DNA of 12,419 nucleotides from contig JAEZIE010000109.1 in assembly GCA_023416175.1 (NCBI GenBank), forward strand, positions 1 to 12,419, written 5' to 3'. Every line of letters starts with the position of its first letter. The stretch's first letter is position 1. The stretch comes from Bacillota bacterium. Lineage in GTDB: Bacteria > Bacillota > Clostridia > Christensenellales > CAG-138. A program made the translations under genes and the position numbers. Below, piece after piece: positions 1 through 5,945 of this stretch. The notes under the pieces were generated by a model, which did no database searches, was not told the DNA's origin, and saw only the letters and a list, made by a program, of their open reading frames with translations.

Positions 1-50
1 CCCACCCCCAAACGCCCCCCCCTCCTTACCCGGGCGGGCGCTTTGTTGTT

Positions 51-327
51 GAGAAAGTGCCGCACGGCACTTTCTCGAGGATTACAGGAACAACCCGTGC
101 CGCTGGCGGCGGTTGGAAGCCTCCGGAGGGCTGTAGCGCCCGTTCTTTGACAGATGGAGCACCTGCCTGTACCGGTGGGGGCTTGAGTCCGTCAAAAGAA
201 AGGGGGGTGGGGATCGGTTGTGCAGTCAGCGACTGCACATCAGTCCTTATAAGATCCCCGAATGTACCATTCGGGGGCACGCAGTTCCCCACAATAAAAA
301 ATATTCCGTCGGCGCTGAAAGTGCCGA
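51..327. repeat. Chain of short-loop hairpins, structured non-coding element
   Basis: This stretch holds no convincing gene but is packed with inverted repeats. They are: 51-61/66-76 (11 bp, 4-nt loop); 91-95/111-115; 143-151/191-200 (one bulged A); 219-227/231-239 (9 bp, 3-nt loop); 256-264/268-276 (9 bp, 3-nt loop); and 309-316/320-327 (8 bp, one G-U, 3-nt loop). The 10-mer GAAAGTGCCG of the first hairpin recurs at 317-326 in the last one. A seven-base stem (209-215 with 253-259) could also form around the fourth hairpin and would compete with the fifth. Both strands carry open frames of about 90 codons here, but their compositions (Pro/Gly/Ser-rich) and the palindromes argue against coding. 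It may be an interspersed repeat or a folded RNA; which one cannot be decided from one copy. Confidence 0.55.
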
Positions 328-349
328 TACCTTCTGAGCATGCCTGATT

Positions 350-378
350 TTGACATAAGGCTTTTGATTGTGTATGGG
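350..378 (+). promoter_or_regulatory. Possible sigma-A promoter for the DUF1801 gene
   Basis: A perfect TTGACA at 350-355 is followed after 17 bp by TATGGG at 373-378, a poor -10. It lies about 75 bp ahead of the gene at 453. The -35 and spacing are good, the -10 is weak, so this is only a candidate. Confidence 0.3.
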
Positions 379-415
379 ATACCGGCTTGTTTTCGGGTAA
401 TATAGAAGCAAGAGC

Positions 416-437
416 CTTTTGCGATAAAACGCAAAAG
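416..437 (+). promoter_or_regulatory. Leader hairpin just upstream of a ribosome site
   Basis: CTTTTGCG at 416-423 and CGCAAAAG at 430-437 form a perfect 8-bp stem with a 6-nt A-rich loop. It ends four bases before the AGGGGGAGA ribosome site of the gene at 453. It has no U-tail, so it is not a terminator. It may stabilise the mRNA or influence ribosome access; that role is inference. Confidence 0.35.
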
Positions 438-452
438 CAGAAGGGGGAGACT

Positions 453-1007
453 ATGGACGAAATCTTTCAAACATTGGCGCAGCCCGCCCAAAGGGCCCTT
501 CATAACGCAGGAATCCATACGCTCGAACAGCTTGCCTCCCATACGGAAGAAGAAGTAGCCAATCTGCACGGCATAGGTCCCAATTCGCTTGCGGCCCTCA
601 AAACCGAACTGCACGCGCAGGGGCGTACGTTTCTGGGAGAGCAGTCGGACCCGGTGGGGGAGTATATCGGACAGTTTTCGCCGGAAGTACAGGAAAAGCT
701 GCAAACGCTTCGCCGGGCGATCCGGGAGGCCGCGCCTGGGGCGCAGGAGAAAATCAGCTGGGGAATGGCCACGTTTGCCCATTACGGTAACCTGGTGCAC
801 TTTGCCGCAAATAAAAACCACACCGGGTTTTACCCCGGGGCAAACGGCGTGGCGATGTTTGCGGACAAGCTGAGTGAATATGAAACTTCCAAAGGGGCAA
901 TACAGTTCCCGTACAACAAGCCCATCCCGCTTGAGCTTGTGAAGGAGATCGTCCGGTTTCGCGTACAGGAAAATACGCGGCTATACGAGGCAAAGAAGAA
1001 ACGCTAA
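453..1007 (+). CDS. DUF1801 (YdhG/frataxin-like fold) protein with N-terminal helix-hairpin-helix
   Basis: A 184-residue cytosolic protein in two parts. Residues about 8-57 look like the helix-hairpin-helix of the RNA polymerase alpha C-terminal domain, with a LHGIGPNSLAALK turn at 38-50. Residues about 65-180 match the DUF1801 family, recognised by REAAPGAQEKISWGMATF near 91-108, a central HTGFYPG, and a C-terminal IQFPYNKPIPLELV strand-helix. DUF1801 members such as Bacillus YdhG have a frataxin-like fold and have been linked to iron delivery; most are uncharacterised. The frame extends upstream, but ATG 453 is chosen because AGGGGGAGA sits just ahead of it. The stop is 15 bp before the next gene, so the two are probably cotranscribed. 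The family call is firm; the cellular role is unknown. Confidence 0.85.
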   Translation: MDEIFQTLAQPAQRALHNAGIHTLEQLASHTEEEVANLHGIGPNSLAALKTELHAQGRTFLGEQSDPVGEYIGQFSPEVQEKLQTLRRAIREAAPGAQEKISWGMATFAHYGNLVHFAANKNHTGFYPGANGVAMFADKLSEYETSKGAIQFPYNKPIPLELVKEIVRFRVQENTRLYEAKKKR

Positions 1008-1022
1008 TAAGGAGAAAGACTT

Positions 1023-1427
1023 ATGCAAATCAGGCCATATCTGTACTTTCGCAACGAGTGCAATGACGCCATCGCACTCTACAGCCGTGCGTTCAACACC
1101 AACGTGATCGAGATGATGCGTTATGGGGATGCTCCCGGCGGGCCGCCGATACCGGAGGAGAAAAAGGGGCAGGTCCTGCAGGCGACGTTACGTTTCGGGG
1201 ATAACTTCATCCGCATGTCGGATTCGTTTGGTGATATCAACGATGCGGAATCCGAACGCGTCGCGATTGTCGTGGAATGCAGTGAAGAGGAAGTCCGGCA
1301 AGCGTTTGCGGTGCTGTCCGAGGAAGGCAGGGTGTATATGCCGCTGCAAAAGACGTTTTTCAGCCCCTGCTACGGCATCGTGGTGGACAAGTACGGCGTC
1401 ATGTGGAACCTCGCCGCCCAGGCATAG
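1023..1427 (+). CDS. VOC-family protein, PhnB type (glyoxalase/bleomycin-resistance fold)
   Basis: A 134-residue protein of the vicinal-oxygen-chelate superfamily, PhnB subgroup. It opens with a typical beta strand and helix (IRPYLYFRNECNDAIALYSRAF, residues 3-24 in outline) and closes with the family signature FFSPCYGIVVDKYGVMWNL near residues 112-130. The histidine that often supplies a metal ligand in E. coli PhnB is not evident in the corresponding central strand, so metal-dependent catalysis is doubtful. These proteins are usually homodimers of two beta-alpha-beta-beta-beta units and their substrates are mostly unknown. ATG 1023 follows AAGGAGAAAG. It is the second gene of a short unit with the DUF1801 gene, and a terminator follows about 155 bp downstream. 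The family is sure; no reaction can be assigned. Confidence 0.85.
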   Translation: MQIRPYLYFRNECNDAIALYSRAFNTNVIEMMRYGDAPGGPPIPEEKKGQVLQATLRFGDNFIRMSDSFGDINDAESERVAIVVECSEEEVRQAFAVLSEEGRVYMPLQKTFFSPCYGIVVDKYGVMWNLAAQA

Positions 1428-1581
1428 TAAGAATGCTGTCAACCTCATACTCTGCGGTCTGCTGTTCTCCACATTCCGCGGCGGAGCGTTGCTGGATGAT
1501 TACGTTATGCAGAGGGAGCCACAATGGAAAATCAAACTGGTGCGAGAGTAATACCGACAAGTTTCTGATACAAAAACGAGG

Positions 1582-1617
1582 GAGGGCATGCTTGATAAAG
1601 CGTGCCCTCACATTTTT
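1582..1617. terminator. Bidirectional rho-independent terminator
   Basis: GAGGGCATGC (1582-1591) pairs with GCGTGCCCTC (1600-1609) through 10 bp with one G-U, around an 8-nt loop. T's follow at 1613-1617 on the plus strand. On the minus strand a TTTTT run lies just past the stem. It sits between the VOC gene and the convergent nitroreductase stop at 1625, so it probably ends both transcripts. Confidence 0.8.
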
Positions 1618-1624
1618 CAATGAA

Positions 1625-2251
1625 CTACCATTTGTTTACGTGAATCTTATCCGCCGCCCTGTATTCATGCTGTATTGTATTATCCGCGTCTTCTTTTGGG
1701 TAGCCGATGGAGATATAGCAGGGCATCACATAATTATCCGGATGCCCAATGGCCTCCTTCAAATACGAAACCTCATTGGGAAACGGTATGCGAAAGGCGG
1801 TACCTAAGCCTTCGGCGGCGGCCGCCAAAAAGATATTTTCGATACAGCACCAGATAGAGGCGAAGCCGTTGAGATCATTGATGCTCTTGGGTTTTAACAG
1901 CGGGCTTTCCTGCCGGAAGAAGGGCAGCACCAGGCAGCCGGAGCGATACAGCATGGCGTATTGCTTGGGGACTCCCTGCATATACATGGCCCGCTGGATT
2001 GGGTCGCTCATGTTGCAGCTCTCAATAAACTCCTGTACCTGGTCTTTGGAAAATGACTTGGGGATCTTTTGAATAATTCTCGCCTTTTCGGCAGGATCGG
2101 TAAAGACGACAAACTCCCAACTGCGCAAATGGTCGTTGGTTGGAGCCCTAAGTCCCGCATCCAGTATCCGATGAAGGATTTCTGTTGGGATTTCCTTGTC
2201 CTGCAAATCACGGACCGTTCTTCTTTGAGCAACAGCTGTGTAAAAATCCAT
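1625..2251 (-). CDS. Nitroreductase-family FMN-dependent oxidoreductase
   Basis: A 208-residue flavoprotein of the nitroreductase superfamily. The N-terminus carries the FMN-phosphate pattern QRRTVRDL (residues 9-16). It is followed by ILDAGLRAPTNDHLRSWEFVVF (in outline 29-50), the usual helix and 'APS..N.QPW.FVV' region. A Gly-rich AAAAEGLGTAFRIPFP segment near 146-161 and a C-terminal ISIGYP strand complete the fold. Such enzymes use NAD(P)H to reduce nitroaromatics, quinones or other electron acceptors, generally as dimers. The frame continues upstream to a TTG, but ATG at 2251 is chosen because AGGAGG (2260-2265 on the complement) lies eight bases ahead. It is the second gene after a MarR regulator 48 bp upstream, which suggests induction by an aromatic or oxidising compound. 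The substrate is unknown. Confidence 0.87.
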   Translation of the reverse strand: MDFYTAVAQRRTVRDLQDKEIPTEILHRILDAGLRAPTNDHLRSWEFVVFTDPAEKARIIQKIPKSFSKDQVQEFIESCNMSDPIQRAMYMQGVPKQYAMLYRSGCLVLPFFRQESPLLKPKSINDLNGFASIWCCIENIFLAAAAEGLGTAFRIPFPNEVSYLKEAIGHPDNYVMPCYISIGYPKEDADNTIQHEYRAADKIHVNKW

Positions 2252-2299
2252 GGAAAGTTCCTCCTGCAATCAAAGCTGAAACAAATGGAAAATAGGGTA

Positions 2300-2740
2300 T
2301 CAGAGGGCGTCCTTCATGTTCTTTAGAATGTGTTCGAGTGAACGCTCAAACGGTTCAATTTCTTCTTCTGAGAAGCCCTTGTAAAAAAGCTCAACCATCA
2401 TCCGCGAGACCTCATAATATTTTTCACTCAGCTCTTGCGCCCTTGGAGTCAATACAATGCGGATCATCCGCCGGTCCGTTTCGTCATAGACGCGCAACAA
2501 AAAGCCGTTATCCTCCATGCGATCCAACATACTGGTCAGCGTGGTTTTTGCCAAAGACGTGCGTTTGGACAACTCCACAATCGGCAGATTGTCCTCCTGC
2601 CATAAAACGTAAAGAATTCTGCCCTGGGCTCCATTAAACTCCTGAATGCCGGATTGGCGCAAAAGCGCGTCAAACACCCTGTCCTGCAACTGCTTTATCT
2701 GGGATATGAAAAATCCTCCGTTTCTGGTTGGCAAATCCAT
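2300..2740 (-). CDS. MarR-family transcriptional regulator
   Basis: A 146-residue winged-helix repressor. The recognition helix and wing are clear: LSKRTSLAKTTLTSMLDRME near residues 57-76, then NGFLLRVYDETDRRMIRIVLT with the DxRxxxIxLT wing that typifies MarR. The flanking N- and C-terminal helices that form the dimer interface are present and the length is normal. The start is uncertain. AAGGAG lies only two bases before ATG 2740 but eight before TTG 2734, so the true protein may begin two codons later; a GTG at 2743 is also in frame. It is the first gene of an operon with the nitroreductase. A perfect palindrome in its own promoter suggests autorepression relieved by a small aromatic or redox ligand. 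Confidence 0.87.
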   Translation of the reverse strand: MDLPTRNGGFFISQIKQLQDRVFDALLRQSGIQEFNGAQGRILYVLWQEDNLPIVELSKRTSLAKTTLTSMLDRMEDNGFLLRVYDETDRRMIRIVLTPRAQELSEKYYEVSRMMVELFYKGFSEEEIEPFERSLEHILKNMKDAL

Positions 2741-2757
2741 CACTCCTTCTATATCGC

Positions 2758-2787
2758 ATTGTACTACATAGTACTAAAAATTGTCAA
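2758..2787 (-). promoter_or_regulatory. Sigma-A promoter of the MarR-nitroreductase operon
   Basis: On the complement, TTGACA (2782-2787) and TACAAT (2758-2763) are separated by 18 bp. Both hexamers are at or near consensus. The start of transcription would fall about 10-15 bp before the regulator's ribosome site. Confidence 0.75.
2761..2774. promoter_or_regulatory. Probable MarR operator palindrome
   Basis: GTACTA and TAGTAC form a perfect inverted repeat separated by CA, giving a 14-bp palindrome. It overlaps the -10 hexamer and fills part of the spacer of the MarR promoter, the usual position for MarR autorepression. That MarR binds here is inference from position and symmetry. Confidence 0.65.
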
Positions 2788-2813
2788 TGCTTTTTAGCAG
2801 CCAGCAGATCATT

Positions 2814-2861
2814 CCGCTTTCTTGACAAGCCTTTCCTTGCATCGGATAATAAGGAAAGCGG
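2814..2861. promoter_or_regulatory. Nested inverted repeats around the aldolase promoter, possible operator
   Basis: CCGCTTTC (2814-2821) and GAAAGCGG (2854-2861) are perfect complements bracketing the promoter. Inside them CTTTCCTT (2831-2838) and AAGGAAAG (2851-2858) form a second perfect 8-bp inverted repeat around the -10. The arms overlap on the right side. This could be an operator for an unidentified repressor. Confidence 0.4.
2822..2850 (+). promoter_or_regulatory. Sigma-A promoter of the class II aldolase gene
   Basis: TTGACA (2822-2827) and GATAAT (2845-2850) are spaced by exactly 17 bp. The resulting leader would be roughly 115-120 nt. The leader contains a 7-bp inverted repeat (2909-2915 and 2945-2951) followed by TTTT just ahead of the ribosome site, too long-looped to be called a terminator. 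Confidence 0.75.
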
Positions 2862-2975
2862 CTCCCCGGATGCCGCAGGGCTCAGAATGCGGAGCAGGAA
2901 GTCGAGATCGATCCGTTTTTCATAGAGCAAACCAGAGATTCGGGCGGATCGTTTTAGTTTATTTAGGAGGCATAT

Positions 2976-3650
2976 ATGCACGAGCAGCAAAAACAGGAGA
3001 TCATTAAAACAGGCATATCGCTGGACAAGTACGGCCTAGTCGCGCTTTCGGGCGGCAATGTCAGCGCACGTATGGAAAACGGGGATATTTTGGTCACCCC
3101 ATCCGGCATGATTTATTCGGATATGGTGCCCGAAGATGTACTGGTGATGGACATCGAAGGCAACATTAAGGAAGGCACGCGCAAGCCTTCTGTTGATACC
3201 CAGGCGCTTTTGTATGTATTCAAGCACCGGCCGGACATCAATGGTGTCATCCATACGCATCAGGCCTATGCCACGGCGATCGGCCTTGTGCAGGATGAGT
3301 TCCCGGTGGTGGTAACCACCCTTGCAAACGCCACCAAAGGGCCCGTGAAGGTCTGCCCGTTCAGTTCTGCGGCAAGCCTTGATATGGGCATTGAAACGGT
3401 CAACAACCTGGGGGACCAGCTTGCTGTCATATTAAAGCACCATGGCGTGATGGCGGTGGGAAAATCCCTGAAAGAAGCGCTTTATGCCTGCGTCTATCTG
3501 GAGGAGGCGGCAAAGACATACCTCATCGCAAAAGCTGCGGGGAATGTCCCGTCCATGACGCCCGCGCAGGTGGAGCAGGCCGTTAACGTATTCAAATACT
3601 ATGGACAGGGCAGCGCCGAGATGCCCGACGAGGTCGTCAAAAAAGTCTGA
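2976..3650 (+). CDS. Class II aldolase/epimerase, AraD-FucA family (L-ribulose-5-P 4-epimerase-like)
   Basis: A 224-residue zinc enzyme of the class II aldolase/adducin family. Visible motifs are SGGNVSAR (25-32), TPSGM (41-45), KPSVDTQ (70-76), HTHQ (93-96) and HHG (155-157). The likely metal ligands are H93, H95 and H156. The position that is Glu in L-fuculose-phosphate aldolase is Asp here (D74), as in E. coli AraD, and the protein ends with the YYGQ motif (208-211) that holds the catalytic Tyr of AraD. This favours a sugar-phosphate 4-epimerase (ribulose- or xylulose-phosphate type) over an aldolase, but the subfamily is not settled. ATG 2976 follows AGGAGG by five bases. It has its own promoter, and PTS enzyme I lies 185 bp downstream in the same direction. 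Confidence 0.85.
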   Translation: MHEQQKQEIIKTGISLDKYGLVALSGGNVSARMENGDILVTPSGMIYSDMVPEDVLVMDIEGNIKEGTRKPSVDTQALLYVFKHRPDINGVIHTHQAYATAIGLVQDEFPVVVTTLANATKGPVKVCPFSSAASLDMGIETVNNLGDQLAVILKHHGVMAVGKSLKEALYACVYLEEAAKTYLIAKAAGNVPSMTPAQVEQAVNVFKYYGQGSAEMPDEVVKKV

Positions 3651-3663
3651 TTGTGGATTCCAT

Positions 3664-3689
3664 TTGCCTGACAGGCAATGTGAATTTTT
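3664..3689 (+). terminator. Weak terminator-like hairpin after the aldolase gene
   Basis: TTGCC and GGCAA (3664-3668 and 3674-3678) form a 5-bp stem with a 5-nt loop, and five T's follow at 3685-3689 after a 6-nt gap. The stem is short, so it may only partly stop transcription into the enzyme I gene. Confidence 0.3.
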
Positions 3690-3835
3690 GGTTACCGTAG
3701 GCAGAATAGAATCTGAAACGTGCAGTGAGCTTTAAGCGTAGAGAAGTAGAACCGGCGGTGGCGGAATGAGAAGGCGCTTATCAAAAGATGTACCTGCAGC
3801 GCTGTGAAGAATAAAGAGGACGGAGGACCCAAGGC

Positions 3836-5557
3836 ATGATGATAAAAGGAAACCCGGTTTCCCCGGGTATTGCGATTGGCGAAGTGTATCTCTTCAAACC
3901 GTTTGTGCCGGATATCTCAGCGCGCCATATTCTGCAGGACGAAGTGGAAGCCAACGTAACGAAATATCATGAGGCGAAGAGAGCTGCGGAAGCGGAGTTG
4001 GAGAATATCGTTACCCGCTTGGAGAAGGATGACCCGGATAAGGCGAATATATTCGTCGCGCATCAGGCCATATTGACCGATATCACTATGGAAGAGGAGA
4101 TCGTCGAAATGGTGAAGGACGAACTCCATTCCGCTGATTATGCGATATCCCGGATTTATGACCGCTACGTCGAAATATTTGAAAATTTGGAGGATGAACT
4201 CATCCGCGAACGCGCGGCGGACCTTCGGGACGTGCGTAACCGGCTGCTCCGCTGCTGGGAGGGCGTGGAGGAAAAAAACCTTGCCACGCTCGAACATGAT
4301 GCTATTGTAGTCGCCGAGGACCTCCTCCCCTCGGATACCGCCACGCTCAACCGCAAAAAGGTGCTCGCCATCCTTACGGAGGTCGGCGGTTCCACCTCGC
4401 ATTCTGCCATAATCGCAAGAAGCTATGAAATTCCGGCGGTTCTCGGCATCTCGAACGTACTCACCTGCCTACGGCAGGGCGGGACCGTTATTGTGGACGC
4501 GGTCCGGGGCGTCGTTGTCGTGGAACCCACGCCCGAGGAACTCGATGAATATGCGAAAAAGATGGAAGCCTACCGTGAGAAGACAGCCGAAACCAAGAAG
4601 TTTTTGGACGCCCAGCCTTTAACTGCCGACGGCGTGCGCGTGGACGTGCAGCTCAACATCGGCTCAGCCGGAAAAGAGGAACTTGACGGCAGCCGTTACA
4701 CCGACGGTGTTGGTCTGTTCCGAACCGAATTCCTCTACATGGGCCGCACGCAGCTTCCAACCGAGGAAGAGCAATACATCACCTACCGCAAGGTGCTTGA
4801 AATCTATGGGGACCGTCCCGTGATCCTGCGCACGCTCGATATCGGCGGGGACAAGCAATTGAAGAGCATGCAGCTCCCCAAGGAGGATAACCCATTCCTG
4901 GGTAATCGAGCTCTGCGCCTTTGTTTTTCATATCCCGAGCTGTTTCGCACCCAGCTTCGCGCTGCGCTGCGCGCTTCGATGCACGGCAATTTGTGGATCA
5001 TGCTGCCCATGGTCGCAAGCCTGGACGATATCCGCCGCGCCAAAGCGATGATCGAGGAGGCCAAGGCGGAACTCACCAAAGAAGAAATTCCGTTCTCCAC
5101 AAGCTACAAGCTGGGCATCATGGTGGAGATCCCCTCCATCGCGCTCATCGCGGACCTTGCGGCCCAGGAGGTGGATTTTGCGTCCATCGGCTCCAATGAC
5201 CTCTGCCAGTACATGACAGCGGTGGACCGCATGAATCCGGCATTGGTGGAGTATTACCAGAGCTATCATCCGGCCATGTTCCGGCTGATCGGCTATGTCG
5301 TCGATCAGTTTAAGCGCCTGAACAAGCCTGTGGGCGTATGTGGTGAAATGGGCGGGGATCCGCTTGCCGCCGCCGTATTGGTGGGGCTTGGCATGCGCAA
5401 ACTAAGCATGGGCCTAGCTTCCGTCGCGCCCATCAAAAAACTTTTGTCTGTTTTGACGGTACAAAAGGCGGAAGAGCTGGCGCAAGCCGCCAAGGCTCTG
5501 CCCACCGCAGATGAAGTGAAGGCGTATCTCAAAAGGGAGCTATCCGGACTCTTATAA
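3836..5557 (+). CDS. ptsI: PTS enzyme I (phosphoenolpyruvate-protein phosphotransferase)
   Basis: A full-length 573-residue cytosolic enzyme I, which passes phosphate from PEP to HPr and so energises all PTS sugar uptake. The N-terminal HPr-binding and phosphohistidine domain includes GGSTSHSAIIAR with the acceptor H189. The C-terminal PEP-binding barrel has R296 (FRTEF), R332 (LRTLDIGGDK), E431, N454/D455 (GSNDL), R465 and C502 (GVCGEMGGDP). All of these fall at the numbering known for the E. coli enzyme, so it should be active. ATG 3836 lies nine bases after GGAGG; the next codon is also ATG. No intact HPr gene is beside it, unlike the common ptsH-ptsI order, but an HPr-like fragment follows at once. 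The pairing with the upstream aldolase suggests a sugar-use context. Confidence 0.96.
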   Translation: MMIKGNPVSPGIAIGEVYLFKPFVPDISARHILQDEVEANVTKYHEAKRAAEAELENIVTRLEKDDPDKANIFVAHQAILTDITMEEEIVEMVKDELHSADYAISRIYDRYVEIFENLEDELIRERAADLRDVRNRLLRCWEGVEEKNLATLEHDAIVVAEDLLPSDTATLNRKKVLAILTEVGGSTSHSAIIARSYEIPAVLGISNVLTCLRQGGTVIVDAVRGVVVVEPTPEELDEYAKKMEAYREKTAETKKFLDAQPLTADGVRVDVQLNIGSAGKEELDGSRYTDGVGLFRTEFLYMGRTQLPTEEEQYITYRKVLEIYGDRPVILRTLDIGGDKQLKSMQLPKEDNPFLGNRALRLCFSYPELFRTQLRAALRASMHGNLWIMLPMVASLDDIRRAKAMIEEAKAELTKEEIPFSTSYKLGIMVEIPSIALIADLAAQEVDFASIGSNDLCQYMTAVDRMNPALVEYYQSYHPAMFRLIGYVVDQFKRLNKPVGVCGEMGGDPLAAAVLVGLGMRKLSMGLASVAPIKKLLSVLTVQKAEELAQAAKALPTADEVKAYLKRELSGLL

Positions 5558-5562
5558 GATGG

Positions 5563-5685
5563 ATGTGCATCTTTTCCTTCTGCCCGAACGAAGAGGTGGA
5601 AATCACCGAGAAATACGATGACGAAGTGCAAGCGATGGACGCCCTCATTGTACTTATCAATCGATTTCGTCAAATAAGAGCATGA
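5563..5685 (+). pseudogene. HPr-like C-terminal fragment, probable ptsH relic
   Basis: A 40-codon frame starts five bases after the enzyme I stop, in a different reading frame. Its residues EEVEITEKYDDE and VQAMDALIVLINRF read like the last beta strand and last helix of an HPr, where '..I.I.A.G.DE..A..AL..LI...F' is usual. The phosphorylated His15 region and the first two thirds of HPr are missing, and no ribosome site precedes the ATG. It therefore looks like the remnant of a ptsH gene placed after ptsI. The resemblance was judged by eye over about 28 residues and could be chance. It ends 16 bp before the terminator stem. Confidence 0.45.
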
Positions 5686-5701
5686 AGGAAACTTTTCTAG
5701 G

Positions 5702-5763
5702 CCGGCCGTAAGTACCAGTGGATTTGCCTTCATAAGCAAATTTGGTCTTACGGCCGGTTTTTT
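5702..5763 (+). terminator. Rho-independent terminator after the enzyme I region
   Basis: CCGGCCGTAAG (5702-5712) pairs perfectly with CTTACGGCCGG (5747-5757), and six T's follow at 5758-5763. The 34-nt interior can itself pair (ACCA with TGGT, then ATTTGC with GCAAAT around a 3-nt bulge), giving one long stem-loop. Confidence 0.88.
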
Positions 5764-5807
5764 CACGGGTGGTGGGATTGTTGTCAATTCGTATCATAAC
5801 TTTGCTG

Positions 5808-5835
5808 ATATGCTGCGGCGGCAGCGTATTTTTTT
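5808..5835 (+). terminator. Second terminator, just ahead of the aco promoter
   Basis: ATATGCTGC (5808-5816) pairs with GCAGCGTAT (5821-5829), nine pairs with one G-U and a GGCG loop, followed at once by six more T's (5830-5835). It ends 25 bp before the -35 of the acoA promoter. It either insulates the operon or attenuates a transcript starting between 5764 and 5807, where only a poor promoter (TTGTCA at 5781) is seen. Confidence 0.7.
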
Positions 5836-5844
5836 GTTATTTTT

Positions 5845-5861
5845 ACTTATATAAATTAAGT
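5845..5861. promoter_or_regulatory. Possible regulator site at the aco promoter
   Basis: ACTTA and TAAGT arms flank seven AT-rich bases and touch the first base of the -35 hexamer. TTAAG also repeats directly at 5856 and 5871. This is a plausible operator for the SorC-like regulator encoded downstream, but the arms are short in AT-rich DNA and could be chance. Confidence 0.25.
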
Positions 5862-5889
5862 TGACTTTGGTTAAGATAAGGCATAGAAT
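5861..5889 (+). promoter_or_regulatory. Sigma-A promoter of the aco operon
   Basis: TTGACT (5861-5866) and TAGAAT (5884-5889) are spaced by 17 bp, each one mismatch from consensus. The leader to acoA would be about 50 nt. No sigma-54 element (TGGCAC-N5-TTGC) is visible upstream of acoA. Confidence 0.75.
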
Positions 5890-5945
5890 AAAGACGTTGG
5901 GACACATTTGAAAATATAGTTTACTTTTGTAAGGAAGTGGTTGTT

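Noticed and set aside
26..347. Open frames of 88 and 96 codons on opposite strands at the left end
   Set aside because: They overlap each other and the hairpin chain, lack convincing ribosome sites and have repeat-like Pro/Gly/Ser-rich composition. They are more likely by-products of a structured repeat.
1524..1568. Fourteen-codon frame MENQTGARVIPTSF with an AGAGGGAG ribosome site, just before the terminator at 1582
   Set aside because: It is too short to judge and has no recognisable target gene downstream. It could be the stub of a lost gene, but nothing else supports it.
2784..3007. Open frames of 61-68 codons on both strands over the aldolase promoter and leader
   Set aside because: They overlap a strong promoter and the aldolase start, and neither has a ribosome site or family resemblance.
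3766..3807. Possible 13-codon leader peptide before enzyme I
   Set aside because: There is no proper ribosome site and no attenuator structure following it.
5305..5787. 160-codon minus-strand frame over the end of ptsI and the terminator
   Set aside because: It lies antisense to a certain gene, crosses a terminator hairpin and resembles nothing known.
5764..5945. Sigma-54 (-24/-12) promoter or CcpA cre site ahead of acoA
   Set aside because: No TGGCAC-N5-TTGC element and no adequate cre match could be found by eye.
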